Shown here: piece after piece, positions 50,389 through 59,555 of the stretch
How the letters are laid out: every line of letters starts with the position of its first letter
Numbering within the stretch: the stretch's first letter is position 1
Origin: Sporomusaceae bacterium UBA7701
GTDB lineage: Bacteria > Bacillota > Negativicutes > Sporomusales > UBA7701
Assembly (NCBI GenBank): GCA_002482545.1
Contig: DLGF01000014.1
Span: 331,268-395,267, forward strand
DNA: 64,000 nt
Direction of reading: 5' to 3'
Notes under the pieces: generated by a model
What the model was told of the DNA's origin: nothing
Seen by the model: only the letters and a program-made list of their open reading frames with translations
Database searches by the model: none
Translations under genes and position numbers: made by a program

Positions 50389-52455
50389 CTACTCCTTCTT
50401 GGCCAGAGCCGCCTTCAGCAGCTCGCCCAGATTGCTGGAAACGCTGGAATTGTCGCTGAACTTCGCAATCAGCTGCTCATTCATCCGGCTCTCGTGTTTC
50501 GAAGGCCTGAGGCTGCCGGGGTTCCTTTCCTTTTCCGGCTGCCGGTGCCCGCAGGCCCGGTCCGGGCAGGAGAGCATCTTGCCCCGCTTGCCGTTTACCA
50601 TCAGCATGAACTTGCCGCAGAGGGGGCACTTGACCCGGGAAATGTTGTCGGCCTTATAGGTGGCGGTATCCGTGATGGTCTCCTTGACCAAAGCGTTGGT
50701 GTATTCCCTGATCCGGGCAATGAAATCCTCCTTGCTGTCCTTGCCTTTGGCAATGTTGGCGAGGACCTGCTCCCACTGGGCCGTCAGCTCCGGGGTCTTC
50801 AGGTCTGCGGACACAAGGCTGATGAGTTGCTTCCCCTTCGAGGTCGGCGCCAGTTCCTTGCCCTGGCGCTCGATATAACTGGCGTGAATGAGCTTCTCGA
50901 TAATCTCGGCCCGCGTGGCCACCGTGCCCAGGCCGCTCTGCTGGATCGACTCCCTGAGTTCTTCGTCTTCGATGAACTTGCCGGGATTCTCCATCGCGGA
51001 AAGCAGGGTGGCTTCGGTATAGCGCGCCGGCGGTTTGGTTTTCGCCTTATTGATCTTCATACCGGCTACAGCCGCCTCATCCCCTTTTTTGCGGCTGCTG
51101 AGGGTCTGCTCGGGCAGGGCGTCGCCGCCGGCTTCGTCCCGCTCCGCCGACCGGGAGGTGATGGCCCGCCAGCCCTGGTCCACAATCACCTTGCCGACGG
51201 AATAGAAGTTTTCGCCGTTGACGCTGGTGACCAGGGTCGTCTGCTGGTAGCGGTGGGGAGGATAGAGCACGGCGATGAACTGCCGGACGATCAGATCATA
51301 CAGCTTTCGCTCGTCCGCGCTGAGCGCAGCCAGCTGCAGCGGCTGCTCGGTGGGGATAATGGCGTGATGATCGGAAACCTTGGCGTCGTCCACAAACCGT
51401 TTGCCTGGCGTGAGCGGCTTTTGCAGCAGCGGCCTGACCATTTCGGCATAGGGTCCGGCCGCTATGCCCTTCAGCCTGGCGGGCAGGGTCGGCACAATAT
51501 CCGCCGAGATATAGCGGGAATCGGTCCGCGGGTAAGTCACCAGTTTGTGCTGCTCATAGAGCCGCTGCAACAGGGAGAGGGTCTCCTGGGCGGAGAAACC
51601 CAGCCGCCGGTTCGCCTCGCGCTGCAGCTCCGTCAGATGAAAGGCCAGGGGCGGCGGTTCGCTCTTGGCGTCCATCCGGACATCGGCGACCACTCCGGCG
51701 TGACCCTTGAGCTTATCGGCAATGGCTTCCGCCTGCGCGAAATCGAACAAACGGCTGTTGCCCCCCGCGTCGCGCCAGTCGCCGAAATAACCGTCAAAAT
51801 TCGCCCGGATGGTCCAGTAATCTTTCGGAACAAACTTTTGGATCTCCGTCTCCCGATTGACAATCATCCCCAGCGTCGGCGTCTGCACCCGCCCGGCGTT
51901 CAACTGGGCGTTGAATTTGCAGGTCAGGGCCCTGGTGACGTTGAGCCCCACCAGCCAGTCCGCCTCGGCCCGGCATACGGCCGCGTCGAAGAGATTGTTG
52001 TAGGCCGTTCCGGGTTTCAGCACCCTAAACCCCTCGCGGATGGCGTCGTCGGTCTGCGAGGAAATCCAGAGCCGCCGGAAAGGTTTCTTCCATTTCGCCG
52101 CCGCCATGATCCAGCGGGCCACCAATTCCCCTTCGCGGCCGGCATCGGTGGCGATAATCAGTTCCTTGATATCGGGCCGCTTCATCAGTTGGCTGACGGC
52201 ATAAAACTGATGGGCGGTTTTCTTGATGACCTTCAGCTCCAGGCGGGAGGGCAGCATCGGCAAATCTTCCAGCCGCCATTCCCGGTATTTGTCGTCATAG
52301 TCCTCCGGCTCCGCCAGGGTGACAAGGTGCCCCAGCGCCCAGGTCACCACATAGTCCGGGCCCTCGATATAATTTTTGTTCTTCGCATTGCATTTCAAAA
52401 CCCGCGCGATTTCGCGGGCCACACTGGGTTTTTCCGCCAGTACAAGCGCTTTCAT
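50389..52455 (-). CDS. topB: DNA topoisomerase III
   Basis: 688 residues, type IA topoisomerase that relaxes and decatenates DNA. The Toprim domain starts with LVLAEKPSVAREIARVL and contains ATDAGREGELVARWI. The active-site Tyr308 stands in VTYPRTDSRYIS. A C-terminal zinc-finger segment (VKCPLCGKFMLMVNGKRG...CPDRACGHRQ) follows. Full length, single gene, with a GC-rich start region. It is often encoded more than once in Firmicutes, sometimes on mobile elements, but nothing around this copy suggests transfer. Confidence 0.95.
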   Translation of the reverse strand: MKALVLAEKPSVAREIARVLKCNAKNKNYIEGPDYVVTWALGHLVTLAEPEDYDDKYREWRLEDLPMLPSRLELKVIKKTAHQFYAVSQLMKRPDIKELIIATDAGREGELVARWIMAAAKWKKPFRRLWISSQTDDAIREGFRVLKPGTAYNNLFDAAVCRAEADWLVGLNVTRALTCKFNAQLNAGRVQTPTLGMIVNRETEIQKFVPKDYWTIRANFDGYFGDWRDAGGNSRLFDFAQAEAIADKLKGHAGVVADVRMDAKSEPPPLAFHLTELQREANRRLGFSAQETLSLLQRLYEQHKLVTYPRTDSRYISADIVPTLPARLKGIAAGPYAEMVRPLLQKPLTPGKRFVDDAKVSDHHAIIPTEQPLQLAALSADERKLYDLIVRQFIAVLYPPHRYQQTTLVTSVNGENFYSVGKVIVDQGWRAITSRSAERDEAGGDALPEQTLSSRKKGDEAAVAGMKINKAKTKPPARYTEATLLSAMENPGKFIEDEELRESIQQSGLGTVATRAEIIEKLIHASYIERQGKELAPTSKGKQLISLVSADLKTPELTAQWEQVLANIAKGKDSKEDFIARIREYTNALVKETITDTATYKADNISRVKCPLCGKFMLMVNGKRGKMLSCPDRACGHRQPEKERNPGSLRPSKHESRMNEQLIAKFSDNSSVSSNLGELLKAALAKKE

Positions 52456-52646
52456 CGTTGCCCCTCGATTCTTCCGGGGTCATCCGCCCCGTTCGGTTAT
52501 GAATATGCCTTCCCGGTGATGATGATCGGGAAGAAACTCAATTTTCATTATAAGGCAGGTTGACGGATAATGCCAGGGCCACGGCCCGGTCTCCCGGAAT
52601 GTCCCGCGGCGAATTCGCGGGGCTCCGGCATATCTGCCCGGCTGTG

Positions 52647-52677
52647 AGAATAACTATGCGCGACATCTTGCATAATA
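52647..52677 (+). promoter_or_regulatory. Sigma-G-like (forespore) promoter of the ger operon
   Basis: GAATA (52648-52652) and CATAATA (52671-52677), separated by 18 bases, fit the sigma-G/sigma-F pattern (TGNATA...CATNNTA). The site lies 34 bases ahead of the gerKA start, as expected for germinant receptor operons, which are made in the developing forespore. Confidence 0.6.
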
Positions 52678-52710
52678 AGATGGATAATTGTTCCACAGGA
52701 GGATATGAGG

Positions 52711-54324
52711 TTGCTTCGCAAACTTTCCCACCGCTTTCCTGACGCCGCCCTTGACCGCACGGCCGCCACTCACCGGGGATTGGCCCGCCTTGTTGAAAGC
52801 GCCAAGGAAGTAACAACCCAGCTGCAGGGCATCACCCGAGAGCTGCTCTCTTCTCCCGGCGGGAACGGCTGCACTTTCTCCGCCGACCTCAACCTCAACG
52901 AGCAACTGCTGCATTCCGTCTTTTCCGGCTGCGGCGACGTGAAGAAACGGCATTTCCGCGCCGCGGGCCGCCGGGGCATCCTGTATTTTATTGAAGGAAT
53001 GTCCGACCTGGAGAGAATCGAGACCAATATCCTCCGGCTTCTGGAAGCCAAGCAGGCCATCGAAAGCCACCAGCAACTCCTGGAAATATTGCCGGCTCCC
53101 CTGCTCGAGTTCACCACCGACGCGAGTTCGGCGGCGCGCGACGTCATGCAAGGCAGCAGCCTCATCGTCATGGACGGTTTTGAAGCGGCGGCCGTCCTGG
53201 GGACAATCAGGGTCGCCAAGCGGGATATAACCGAGGCCAGGCGGGAAAGCGCCCTGCGCGGCCCCTTGGACGCCTTCAACGAAACCTTGGACGACAACGT
53301 CGCCGTGATCAGGCGGCGGACCTCGGACGTCAATGCCAAGCTCCGGTATTTTACCGTCGGCGAGCGGGCGAAAAACCAAGTGGCGCTCATCTACATCGAA
53401 CATTTAATCAAAGCAGCCATTGTCGACGAAGTATCCGCAAGGCTCCGCAACATCTCGACCGACCGCCTGCTGTCGGCCGGCAGCCTGGAGGAGCAGCTCT
53501 CCGAGTATCCCTGGAGCCCGTTCCCCTACCTGCAGGTCACCGAAAGGCCGGATAAAGTAGTATCCGCTCTGTATGACGGACGGTTTGCCCTGATCATCGA
53601 CAACACCCCCTGGGTGCTGATCGGCCCTTCCAATTTCCAGCAACTCCTGCAAACCACCGACGACTACACCGTCACCCCGGTCGTGGCCTCGCTCATCCGG
53701 CTTACCCGCTATATCGCGGCGGTCCTGGCGGTGCTGCTGCCCGGATTTTACGTGGCCGTCGTCTCTTTCCAGCCCGGAGTGCTTCCCACCTCACTGGCGC
53801 TCACCATCGCGGAGCTGAGAGCCCGGGCGCCGTTTCCGGCCTTTCTGGAAGCCTTTGTCATGGAAGCCCTGCTCGAACTCTTCCAAGAGGCCGTAACCCG
53901 GCTGCCGGAAAAGGTCGTCGTGGCCGCGAGCGTCGTCGGCGGCTTCGTTATCGGGTCCACCGTCGTGGAAGCCGGGATCATCAATCCCTTGCTGGTCGTG
54001 GTCATGGCGATTACCGCCATTTGCTCCTATATCGTGCCCTCCTACGCTCTCAGCCTCAGCCTGCGCTGGCTTCGCATCCCCATCCTGCTCCTGGCTTCCA
54101 CCTTCGGCCTATTCGGCGTCGGCATCGGCTCGCTATTTGTAATAACGCATATGGCTGCGCTGGAGAACTTCGGCGAATCCTTTCTCGGCGGCTTGTTCGA
54201 CACCACCATGCTGCAGGATTGGAAGGACAACTTCGTCCGCCTGCCGGCCAATTTCTTGAGAATACGGCCCAAGGTCTTCGGAGCGCAGGACCGCAGCCGG
54301 TCCGGAGGGAACACCGATGGCTGA
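52711..54324 (+). CDS. gerKA: Spore germination receptor subunit A (GerA/GerKA family)
   Basis: About 537 residues, typical for GerA-type A subunits. The N-terminal soluble domain (to about residue 320) has the family segments GRRGILYFIEGMSDLERIE and DGFEAAAVLGTI. The C-terminal part has five to six membrane segments with conserved PF-type loops such as APFPAFLEAFVMEALLE. It is in the inner spore membrane and senses small nutrients together with B and C subunits. I chose the TTG at 52711, because AGGAGG ends only two bases before the ATG at 52705. First gene of an ABC tricistron; the B gene overlaps its end. Confidence 0.93.
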   Translation: MLRKLSHRFPDAALDRTAATHRGLARLVESAKEVTTQLQGITRELLSSPGGNGCTFSADLNLNEQLLHSVFSGCGDVKKRHFRAAGRRGILYFIEGMSDLERIETNILRLLEAKQAIESHQQLLEILPAPLLEFTTDASSAARDVMQGSSLIVMDGFEAAAVLGTIRVAKRDITEARRESALRGPLDAFNETLDDNVAVIRRRTSDVNAKLRYFTVGERAKNQVALIYIEHLIKAAIVDEVSARLRNISTDRLLSAGSLEEQLSEYPWSPFPYLQVTERPDKVVSALYDGRFALIIDNTPWVLIGPSNFQQLLQTTDDYTVTPVVASLIRLTRYIAAVLAVLLPGFYVAVVSFQPGVLPTSLALTIAELRARAPFPAFLEAFVMEALLELFQEAVTRLPEKVVVAASVVGGFVIGSTVVEAGIINPLLVVVMAITAICSYIVPSYALSLSLRWLRIPILLLASTFGLFGVGIGSLFVITHMAALENFGESFLGGLFDTTMLQDWKDNFVRLPANFLRIRPKVFGAQDRSRSGGNTDG

Positions 54325-55432
54325 CGATCGGCTCAAGTTTTCCCCCTGGCAGTTGGCCGTCGTAGTGGCGGCGACCGGGACAGGCTCGCAAATCATCCTG
54401 GCCCCGGCCGATTTCATCAAGGACACCGGACAATGGGGCTGGATCACGATTTGTCTGGGCGCCGCCGTCTTCTTCTTCTTTTCCTTCCTCATGCTGAAGC
54501 TGGCCGCGGCCTTTCCGGACAAACCCTTTACTTTCTACAGCCGCGATTTGGCGGGGAAATATGTCGGCGGTTTTGTCTGCCTCTGGTTCCTCCTGGTATT
54601 TTACCTGCAATTCTGCACCATACTCCAGGGATTCAGCCGGGTCGTCGCCTTCACCATGTTCGTCCGCACCCCGAAGGAAGCGGTGGCGATCCTGTTCCTC
54701 TGCCTTTGCATCTACGGCGCCCTGCAGTCCTGGAAAACCATCGTGCGCATCCAGGAAGTCCTTATTTTTACCGCCCTGATTCCCCTCTTTATAATGTGGA
54801 TGACATCCTTCCTGAATTTCAACCATGAGAATCTCCTGCCCCTTATTCCCCGCGACCCGGTCAAAACCGTCAAGGCCGTCTACAGCACCTGGAATTTCTA
54901 CAGCGGCTATGAGGTCATCCTCATCCTCTATCCCCTTATCCACCGGCTGGGGGTGAGCAAGATCAGGACAATTGCCGTAGCCTTCGGCTCAATGGCCGTC
55001 TTTTTCGCAATCATCATGATCATCACGGTAGGAGTGCTTACGGCCAAAACAGCGGCAAGCCTTTCGGTGCCCACCCTGCTCGTCATCAAGGGGGTCGAAA
55101 TCCCGGGAACCTTCCTGGAACGCCTGGAGCTGTATCTCGTTTATCTCTGGCTGCCCGTCGTCTACGATACCATGGTCATCTTCCTGGCCGTCCCGGCCAG
55201 GATTCTGGCCGATTGGACCGGTCGGGGCGATTACCGCCACTACGTCATCGCGCTGGCGGTCATCAGCCTGATCGCGGGCGTACCCTTGGAATACGCAATT
55301 ATCGCGGAAAAAGCCGGAGCGCTGGCTACAGCGATAGGCGTATCCTTTTCCGCGGTTGTCGTGCCGGCGCTGCTCATCGCAGTCAAACTGAAACAGAGGA
55401 AAGGAAAAAGATGCGTAGGAGAACCTGTCTAG
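54317..55432 (+). CDS. gerKB: Spore germination receptor subunit B (GerAB/GerKB family)
   Basis: 371 residues with about ten membrane segments, an APC-like transporter fold (endospore germination permease). Conserved early segment is FSPWQLAVVVAATGTGSQIILAP. The B subunit is thought to bind the germinant and form the channel. The ATG overlaps the gerKA end by eight bases and is preceded by GGAGGG. Its last 22 bases overlap the gerKC start. Confidence 0.93.
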   Translation: MADDRLKFSPWQLAVVVAATGTGSQIILAPADFIKDTGQWGWITICLGAAVFFFFSFLMLKLAAAFPDKPFTFYSRDLAGKYVGGFVCLWFLLVFYLQFCTILQGFSRVVAFTMFVRTPKEAVAILFLCLCIYGALQSWKTIVRIQEVLIFTALIPLFIMWMTSFLNFNHENLLPLIPRDPVKTVKAVYSTWNFYSGYEVILILYPLIHRLGVSKIRTIAVAFGSMAVFFAIIMIITVGVLTAKTAASLSVPTLLVIKGVEIPGTFLERLELYLVYLWLPVVYDTMVIFLAVPARILADWTGRGDYRHYVIALAVISLIAGVPLEYAIIAEKAGALATAIGVSFSAVVVPALLIAVKLKQRKGKRCVGEPV

Positions 55433-56592
55433 CAGCCGTGCTGCTGCTTATCGCCGTGGCGACTTCGGGCTGCTGGGACCGGGGCGAGCTCCAGGACCGG
55501 GGCGTCGTCACGGCGATCGCGCTGGATGTCGCCCCCGCCAACCCGACTCCGGAACAGCTGAACGCCACTTTCACCCAGCCCCATGGGACCAAACGCTTTC
55601 TAATGAGCTATCAAGTGCTCAAATTGGAGCCCAGCGAGGGCAAAACCAAGTCCAAAAGCGGCCCCTATGTGCTGTCCAACCTGGGGGAATCCCTGTTTGA
55701 AATGGTGCGGGACACCCTTGGCCAGACCAGCAAAATTCTTTACTATGAGCACATGGACACCATCATTATCAGCGAAGCGGTGCTGAGGGAAATTTCCCTG
55801 CGCGAACTGATCGACTACCTCATCCGGGAGCCGGAGTTCCGCTGGCGCATCCGGATCTATGTGACTCCGGGGGAAGCCAAGCCCATCCTCGAATATGAAT
55901 CGCCCACCGGCGAGCCGAGCGGCGAATTGATCAGCGGGATAGCCAGCGGCCAGGTTCGGAACGCGCACCTCCCGGTGGGGAACTCGGATCTGGGGTACCT
56001 GATCGCCGCGCTCGACAACGGCGGCGACATCTCCCTGCCCTGCCTCACCCTCGCCGGCGGCGTGCTGAAGATGGGAGGCGCCGCCGTATTCAGGCAGGAC
56101 CGGTTTGCCGGCTATATCGACGAATATATGGTGCAAGGCCTGCGCTTGCTGCGCGGCCTCCAAAAATCGGCCAGCATCGTCGCCGAGTCTCCCGATTATC
56201 CGGGGCAGAAACTGGCCCTGAAAATGCTGGGAGAAAAATGCGAGGTCAGGCCGGTCATCATCGACGGCCAACTGCATTATGTAGTCAAGATCCACGTTTG
56301 GGGCAACATCGAAGAACTTTTAGGCTTTAAAAGCAAGGAACCGCTGAGCCCCGAGCAGCTCCCCGGCCTGGAAGCCGCCTTCCGGAACGAAATCGTCAAC
56401 AACATCACCGCTTCCGTGCGCGCCGTCCAGTCCGTCCCCTGCGACCTGAACGGCTTCTTCGGCGGCAAGGTCCGGGCTTATCTGCCGGATGAGTGGGAAG
56501 AATACCAGAATAACTGGCCCGAGGTTTTTTCCAAGGCCCAGTTTGACATTCAGGCGACCGTGACGATTCATAATCTGGGTGATCACAAATAA
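55411..56592 (+). CDS. gerKC: Spore germination receptor lipoprotein subunit C (GerAC/GerKC family)
   Basis: 393 residues. The signal peptide ends in the lipobox TSGC followed by WDRGELQDRGVVTAIALD, the hallmark start of GerC-type proteins (CWDRRE.. pattern). It is lipid-anchored on the outer face of the inner spore membrane. The ATG follows AAAGGAAAAAG and overlaps the gerKB stop. Last gene of the operon, with a good terminator. The named germinant cannot be inferred. Confidence 0.94.
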   Translation: MRRRTCLAAVLLLIAVATSGCWDRGELQDRGVVTAIALDVAPANPTPEQLNATFTQPHGTKRFLMSYQVLKLEPSEGKTKSKSGPYVLSNLGESLFEMVRDTLGQTSKILYYEHMDTIIISEAVLREISLRELIDYLIREPEFRWRIRIYVTPGEAKPILEYESPTGEPSGELISGIASGQVRNAHLPVGNSDLGYLIAALDNGGDISLPCLTLAGGVLKMGGAAVFRQDRFAGYIDEYMVQGLRLLRGLQKSASIVAESPDYPGQKLALKMLGEKCEVRPVIIDGQLHYVVKIHVWGNIEELLGFKSKEPLSPEQLPGLEAAFRNEIVNNITASVRAVQSVPCDLNGFFGGKVRAYLPDEWEEYQNNWPEVFSKAQFDIQATVTIHNLGDHK

Positions 56593-56602
56593 CCCGGAGA
56601 AA

Positions 56603-56634
56603 CGCAAAAAACCGCCGCCGGCGGTTTTTTTGCG
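56603..56634 (+). terminator. Terminator of the ger operon (bidirectional)
   Basis: GCAAAAAACCGCCG and CGGCGGTTTTTTGC form a stem with A and T flanks, 10 bases past the gerKC stop; it also ends the convergent YlbF-like gene. Confidence 0.85.
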
Positions 56635-56646
56635 TCTCTCCGTATA

Positions 56647-56976
56647 TTACTTGCCTTCCAGCGTTTCCTCGATCTGCCGGTCTATCTGCTCGTGCAGCTT
56701 GAATAACACATATTCGAACCGGTGGGCCGCATCGAAGTAAGCCTCGATCTCAGGCACCCGCATCATGGCCTCGAACCGCTTCTTCATCTCTTCCTCGCGG
56801 CGGCCCGGCCTTGCATTCTCCCCTTGAAACGCCTGGGCATTGTCCTCAAGGAATTGTTCCACCTGATTCTTTAGTCCGCTGCGATGATCAACGACCTCTT
56901 TGGCGGTTTTTAGCGCCCGGAACTCGGATGTGTTTGCCAACTGGCTGACGATTTCCCTTACCTGGCTTTCGAACAT
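56647..56976 (-). CDS. YlbF/YmcA-family regulator-like protein
   Basis: 109 residues, all-helical and highly charged, as in the Com_YlbF family. In B. subtilis, YlbF, YmcA and YaaT form a complex that affects RNase Y, sporulation, competence and biofilm formation. The family pattern is visible as a first helix with NTSEFRALKTAKEVV and a central region ending in VPEIEAYFDAAHRF. The gene is a single unit. Whether it is the functional YlbF or a paralog cannot be decided here. Confidence 0.82.
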   Translation of the reverse strand: MFESQVREIVSQLANTSEFRALKTAKEVVDHRSGLKNQVEQFLEDNAQAFQGENARPGRREEEMKKRFEAMMRVPEIEAYFDAAHRFEYVLFKLHEQIDRQIEETLEGK

Positions 56977-57130
56977 TTCATCACCTCTCTACCTTGCTCG
57001 GCTCGCTGCTATACCCAGTATATGCCCTCCGCGCTAAGGTGTGAGAGGCCCCGGGAGGAAACCGGGGAAGATCGGCTAATTATCTAAGTAGAATCAAGTC
57101 GGATCGACTGACTGCCGGAGGCTGATACCC

Positions 57131-57676
57131 ATGCTCAACAACAACTTCACACCGTTCCCGGTCCTGACCACGGAGCGCCTGACGCTGCGGCAGCTTACCC
57201 CGGACGATGCCGCCGCGATTTTCAGCATCCGGTCCAACGAAAATGTGGCGAAATACTATGTGGACGACCCGGCGGCCTACACCCTCGATAAGGCGCGGCA
57301 GCACATCCATCATCTCACCCGGGAAAATTCCAGCAACGAATGGATCGTCTGGGCCGTCGCCCTGAAAAACCACCCCGGGCTGACCGGAACGATCTGCCTT
57401 TGGAATCTGTCCGTGGAACACGCTACCGGGGAAATCGGTTATGAGTTTAAGCCGGAATACCATGGAAAAGGCATCGCGCAGGAAGCGCTGGCCAGGGTCA
57501 TCCAATATGGGTTCGAAACCATGCGGCTCAATTCCATCGAAGCCTTTCCCAAGTCGGCCAACATCGCCTCCATCAAGCTTCTGGCCAGAAACGGATTCGT
57601 TAAAAAAGAAACCTTTCACAGCGAGAGAGAACTTTCCGGGATGGAAATCTACATCCTGGACAGGGTCCAACGGTAG
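57131..57676 (+). CDS. GNAT-family N-acetyltransferase (RimJ/RimL-like)
   Basis: 181 residues. N-terminal LTTERLTLRQLTPDDAAAIFSIRS is typical of the RimJ/RimL acetyltransferase subgroup; the acetyl-CoA site region is GEIGYEFKPEYHGKGIAQEAL with the Q/G-x-x-G pattern. It should transfer acetyl from acetyl-CoA to an amine, possibly a protein N-terminus or a small molecule. GGAGG lies about nine bases ahead of the ATG. A single-gene unit with a terminator. Confidence 0.9.
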   Translation: MLNNNFTPFPVLTTERLTLRQLTPDDAAAIFSIRSNENVAKYYVDDPAAYTLDKARQHIHHLTRENSSNEWIVWAVALKNHPGLTGTICLWNLSVEHATGEIGYEFKPEYHGKGIAQEALARVIQYGFETMRLNSIEAFPKSANIASIKLLARNGFVKKETFHSERELSGMEIYILDRVQR

Positions 57677-57687
57677 ACCGCCCGCAG

Positions 57688-57723
57688 AAAAGCCGGCTCC
57701 CCCTGAGGGGAAGCCGGCTTTTC
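57688..57723 (+). terminator. Bidirectional terminator between GNAT and SDR genes
   Basis: AAAAGCCGGCTCCCC pairs with GGGGAAGCCGGCTTTT, with A and T flanks, so it can serve both convergent genes. Confidence 0.85.
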
Positions 57724-57726
57724 CCG

Positions 57727-58572
57727 TCACCGCCTGCTCCCGGCAGACCTTGCCGAAACTCCTGCCACATAATCAATCACCGCCTGGTTGGTCAGGCGCA
57801 GTCCCCCGGGAAATTCGCCCTTCCGCCTGGACGCAAGCGCAAAATAGCCTTCTTCCGCCAGGGTTTCCTTGATCTCGGCCTGAGAAAACCCCAGCCCGGT
57901 GATCAGTCCCTTGTAGAAGTCCCGGTGACTGACCACATCCTCAGCCGCCAGGTGAAAAATCCCCGTCAGCCTATGCTCCATGATGTAACGCAATTGCTTC
58001 GCCACCATCACATCGGTCGTAGCGTTGAAAAACAGCTTCGGATAAACGACGATCCTCTCCTCGTTCTGCAGGGACCGCAAAAGCTGGTTCAGCCGGGGAG
58101 CGCCGGCGCCCCAAACCTGCGGTAGCCGCAAGATGCAGGCATTTTCCCGCAGGATTCCGGTCATGCTCTTTTCGCAGGCTATTTTATACTGCCCGTAATC
58201 GGTGCAGGAATCGGGAGCGTCACCCTCGTCGTGGGGCCTGCGCCGGTCGCTGTCAAAGACGTTGACCGTAGACAGGAAATACAACCTGCCGCCGGTCTTC
58301 CTCAGGTATTCGGCGACCCTGGCGTGCAAAGCCAGCTGCTTATTAAAATCCCCCCGCAAGCAGGACACGACGCTGTGCGGTTTTACCGCATCCAGGATGC
58401 CGCATAGGTTGTCCGGATCTTCGATGCTCATTTTATAACTGCGGTCGTAATTCAACAGCAACGGGATATCGAAGTAGGTTGCATGGACCCGGTATTCGCT
58501 ATGCCGGTTGAGTTCACCGATGAACGCCGTCCCCAAAAGGCCGCTTCCGCCCAGAATCAAAACCTTGTGCAT
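57727..58572 (-). CDS. NAD(P)-dependent sugar epimerase/reductase-like SDR protein
   Basis: 281 residues of the extended SDR superfamily, closest in pattern to dTDP-4-dehydrorhamnose reductase (RmlD)-like proteins. The nucleotide-binding motif is VLILGGSGLLGTAFI at the N-terminus; the catalytic Tyr-x-x-x-Lys is seen as YGQYKIACEK, with LSTVNVFD as the preceding Ser/Thr strand. The substrate is unknown and no rml genes lie nearby. GGGAGGAAG precedes the ATG. The noncoding gap on its upstream side (58573-58815) contains nothing I can identify. Confidence 0.85.
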   Translation of the reverse strand: MHKVLILGGSGLLGTAFIGELNRHSEYRVHATYFDIPLLLNYDRSYKMSIEDPDNLCGILDAVKPHSVVSCLRGDFNKQLALHARVAEYLRKTGGRLYFLSTVNVFDSDRRRPHDEGDAPDSCTDYGQYKIACEKSMTGILRENACILRLPQVWGAGAPRLNQLLRSLQNEERIVVYPKLFFNATTDVMVAKQLRYIMEHRLTGIFHLAAEDVVSHRDFYKGLITGLGFSQAEIKETLAEEGYFALASRRKGEFPGGLRLTNQAVIDYVAGVSARSAGSRR

Positions 58573-58815
58573 GTACTTCCTCCCTAACTCGCTTCCAATA
58601 GCTCGGTAAATAATAAAGCCGGCGTCTGTAATGAAGATGCTGGCTTTTATTTTCTTCACGGACGGGCCGATTCCCTGCTCCCGGCAACCACTTGGGCGCC
58701 GGCGGGCGGTTCTTTGACGCAGCGGCGGATTGCCCGAATATACCCCATTTGATCCTTTCCCGGCGCGCCAAAACAAAAGGACCGCACCCCTTCCGGGCCA
58801 GCCCCTTCCTATCGG

Positions 58816-59139
58816 CTATTCCTCTTCTCCGTCCCTGCTCATGGCCTCCAGAAGCTTTTGCAAATGCTCCCGCTGCTCGGGCGTCAGCTTCTTCGCCGTC
58901 TCCAGCAGCCGGCGGAATTCCGGCGCAAGCTCCGGCTGCTCCTCCGCGAAAAAGTCGGCGAGGGTGATGCCCACCGCATGGCATATCTTTTCAATCGTTA
59001 TAGCATTGGGAGACTTCTTTCCGGACTCTATGTCGCTGATGGTGGTTTGTCCCACCTCAGCGATTGTTGCCAGGTCTTTCTGACTTAGCTTATACTTGTT
59101 TCTCAATTCCAAGAATTTAGCCCCATAATCAATTCCCAT
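58816..59139 (-). CDS. XRE-family repressor
   Basis: 107 residues. An N-terminal helix-turn-helix of the Cro/CI type (LRNKYKLSQKDLATIAEVGQTTISDIESGKKSPNAITIEKICHAVGIT) fills the first 65 residues. The C-terminal 40 residues are helical and charged (LTPEQREHLQKLLEAMSRDGEEE) and may mediate dimerisation. GAGGAG precedes the ATG. A palindromic site overlaps its own promoter, so it probably represses itself; a small plus-strand gene lies just beyond, transcribed divergently, and may be a second target. Confidence 0.88.
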   Translation of the reverse strand: MGIDYGAKFLELRNKYKLSQKDLATIAEVGQTTISDIESGKKSPNAITIEKICHAVGITLADFFAEEQPELAPEFRRLLETAKKLTPEQREHLQKLLEAMSRDGEEE

Positions 59140-59153
59140 TGTTTCACTCCTCT

Positions 59154-59207
59154 ATCGCTAAAGCGATTATAACAGATAAAAAAACGCTCTAATAATTCGC
59201 ATTAGCG
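59154..59207. promoter_or_regulatory. XRE operator and promoter region
   Basis: ATCGCT-AA-AGCGAT (59154-59167) is an inverted repeat that overlaps a minus-strand TATAAT -10 (59166-59171). CGCATTAGCG (59198-59207) carries the same AGCG half-site, and AACGCT lies between. Repeated AGCG half-sites fit a self-regulating XRE repressor; the binding itself is inferred. Confidence 0.5.
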
Positions 59208-59351
59208 GTTGATTTTTACCACAAAAGCGGTTATATTTAAAATCAGAAAGATGTTAACCCGCCGCCCAAGTGTCAGTCCGACTAAACATAAAACACTCGG
59301 CCAATGTCCGTATGAAGCGGATGTTACCATAAAGCAAGGAGGAGCAAATTT

Positions 59352-59546
59352 ATGATATCCTTTTGGTTTGTATGCGACGGAAAAGTTGAAGAATACAGCG
59401 GCCAGGAAGCCGATTGGGACAATTCGGCCGTCGTTCTTGCCAAATCGCCGGAGGAAGCCTTGATAAAGCTTATCCTCTACAATGGCGGCACACTGGAACG
59501 CGGCGGAGTGCTCTATAACGGAAAAGTGATAGAGGCCATTTATTAG
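59352..59546 (+). CDS. Hypothetical 64-residue protein
   Basis: Begins MISFWFVCDGKVEEYSGQEA after a strong AAGGAGGAG ribosome site. Hydrophilic, without signal peptide or membrane segment; the composition and the alternating hydrophobic pattern fit a small alpha/beta fold. It is divergent from the XRE repressor and shares its upstream region. I do not recognise a family. A rival minus-strand frame across the same bases has no ribosome site. Confidence 0.65.
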   Translation: MISFWFVCDGKVEEYSGQEADWDNSAVVLAKSPEEALIKLILYNGGTLERGGVLYNGKVIEAIY

Positions 59547-59555
59547 CATCTCCCA

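Noticed and set aside
50389..52455. topB as a sign of an integrative element
   Set aside because: No integrase, relaxase, conjugation genes or attachment repeats are nearby; an ordinary chromosomal copy is simpler.
50494..52563. A 689-residue plus-strand frame antisense to topB
   Set aside because: Shadow frame; topB has its catalytic Tyr, Toprim motifs and zinc finger on the minus strand.
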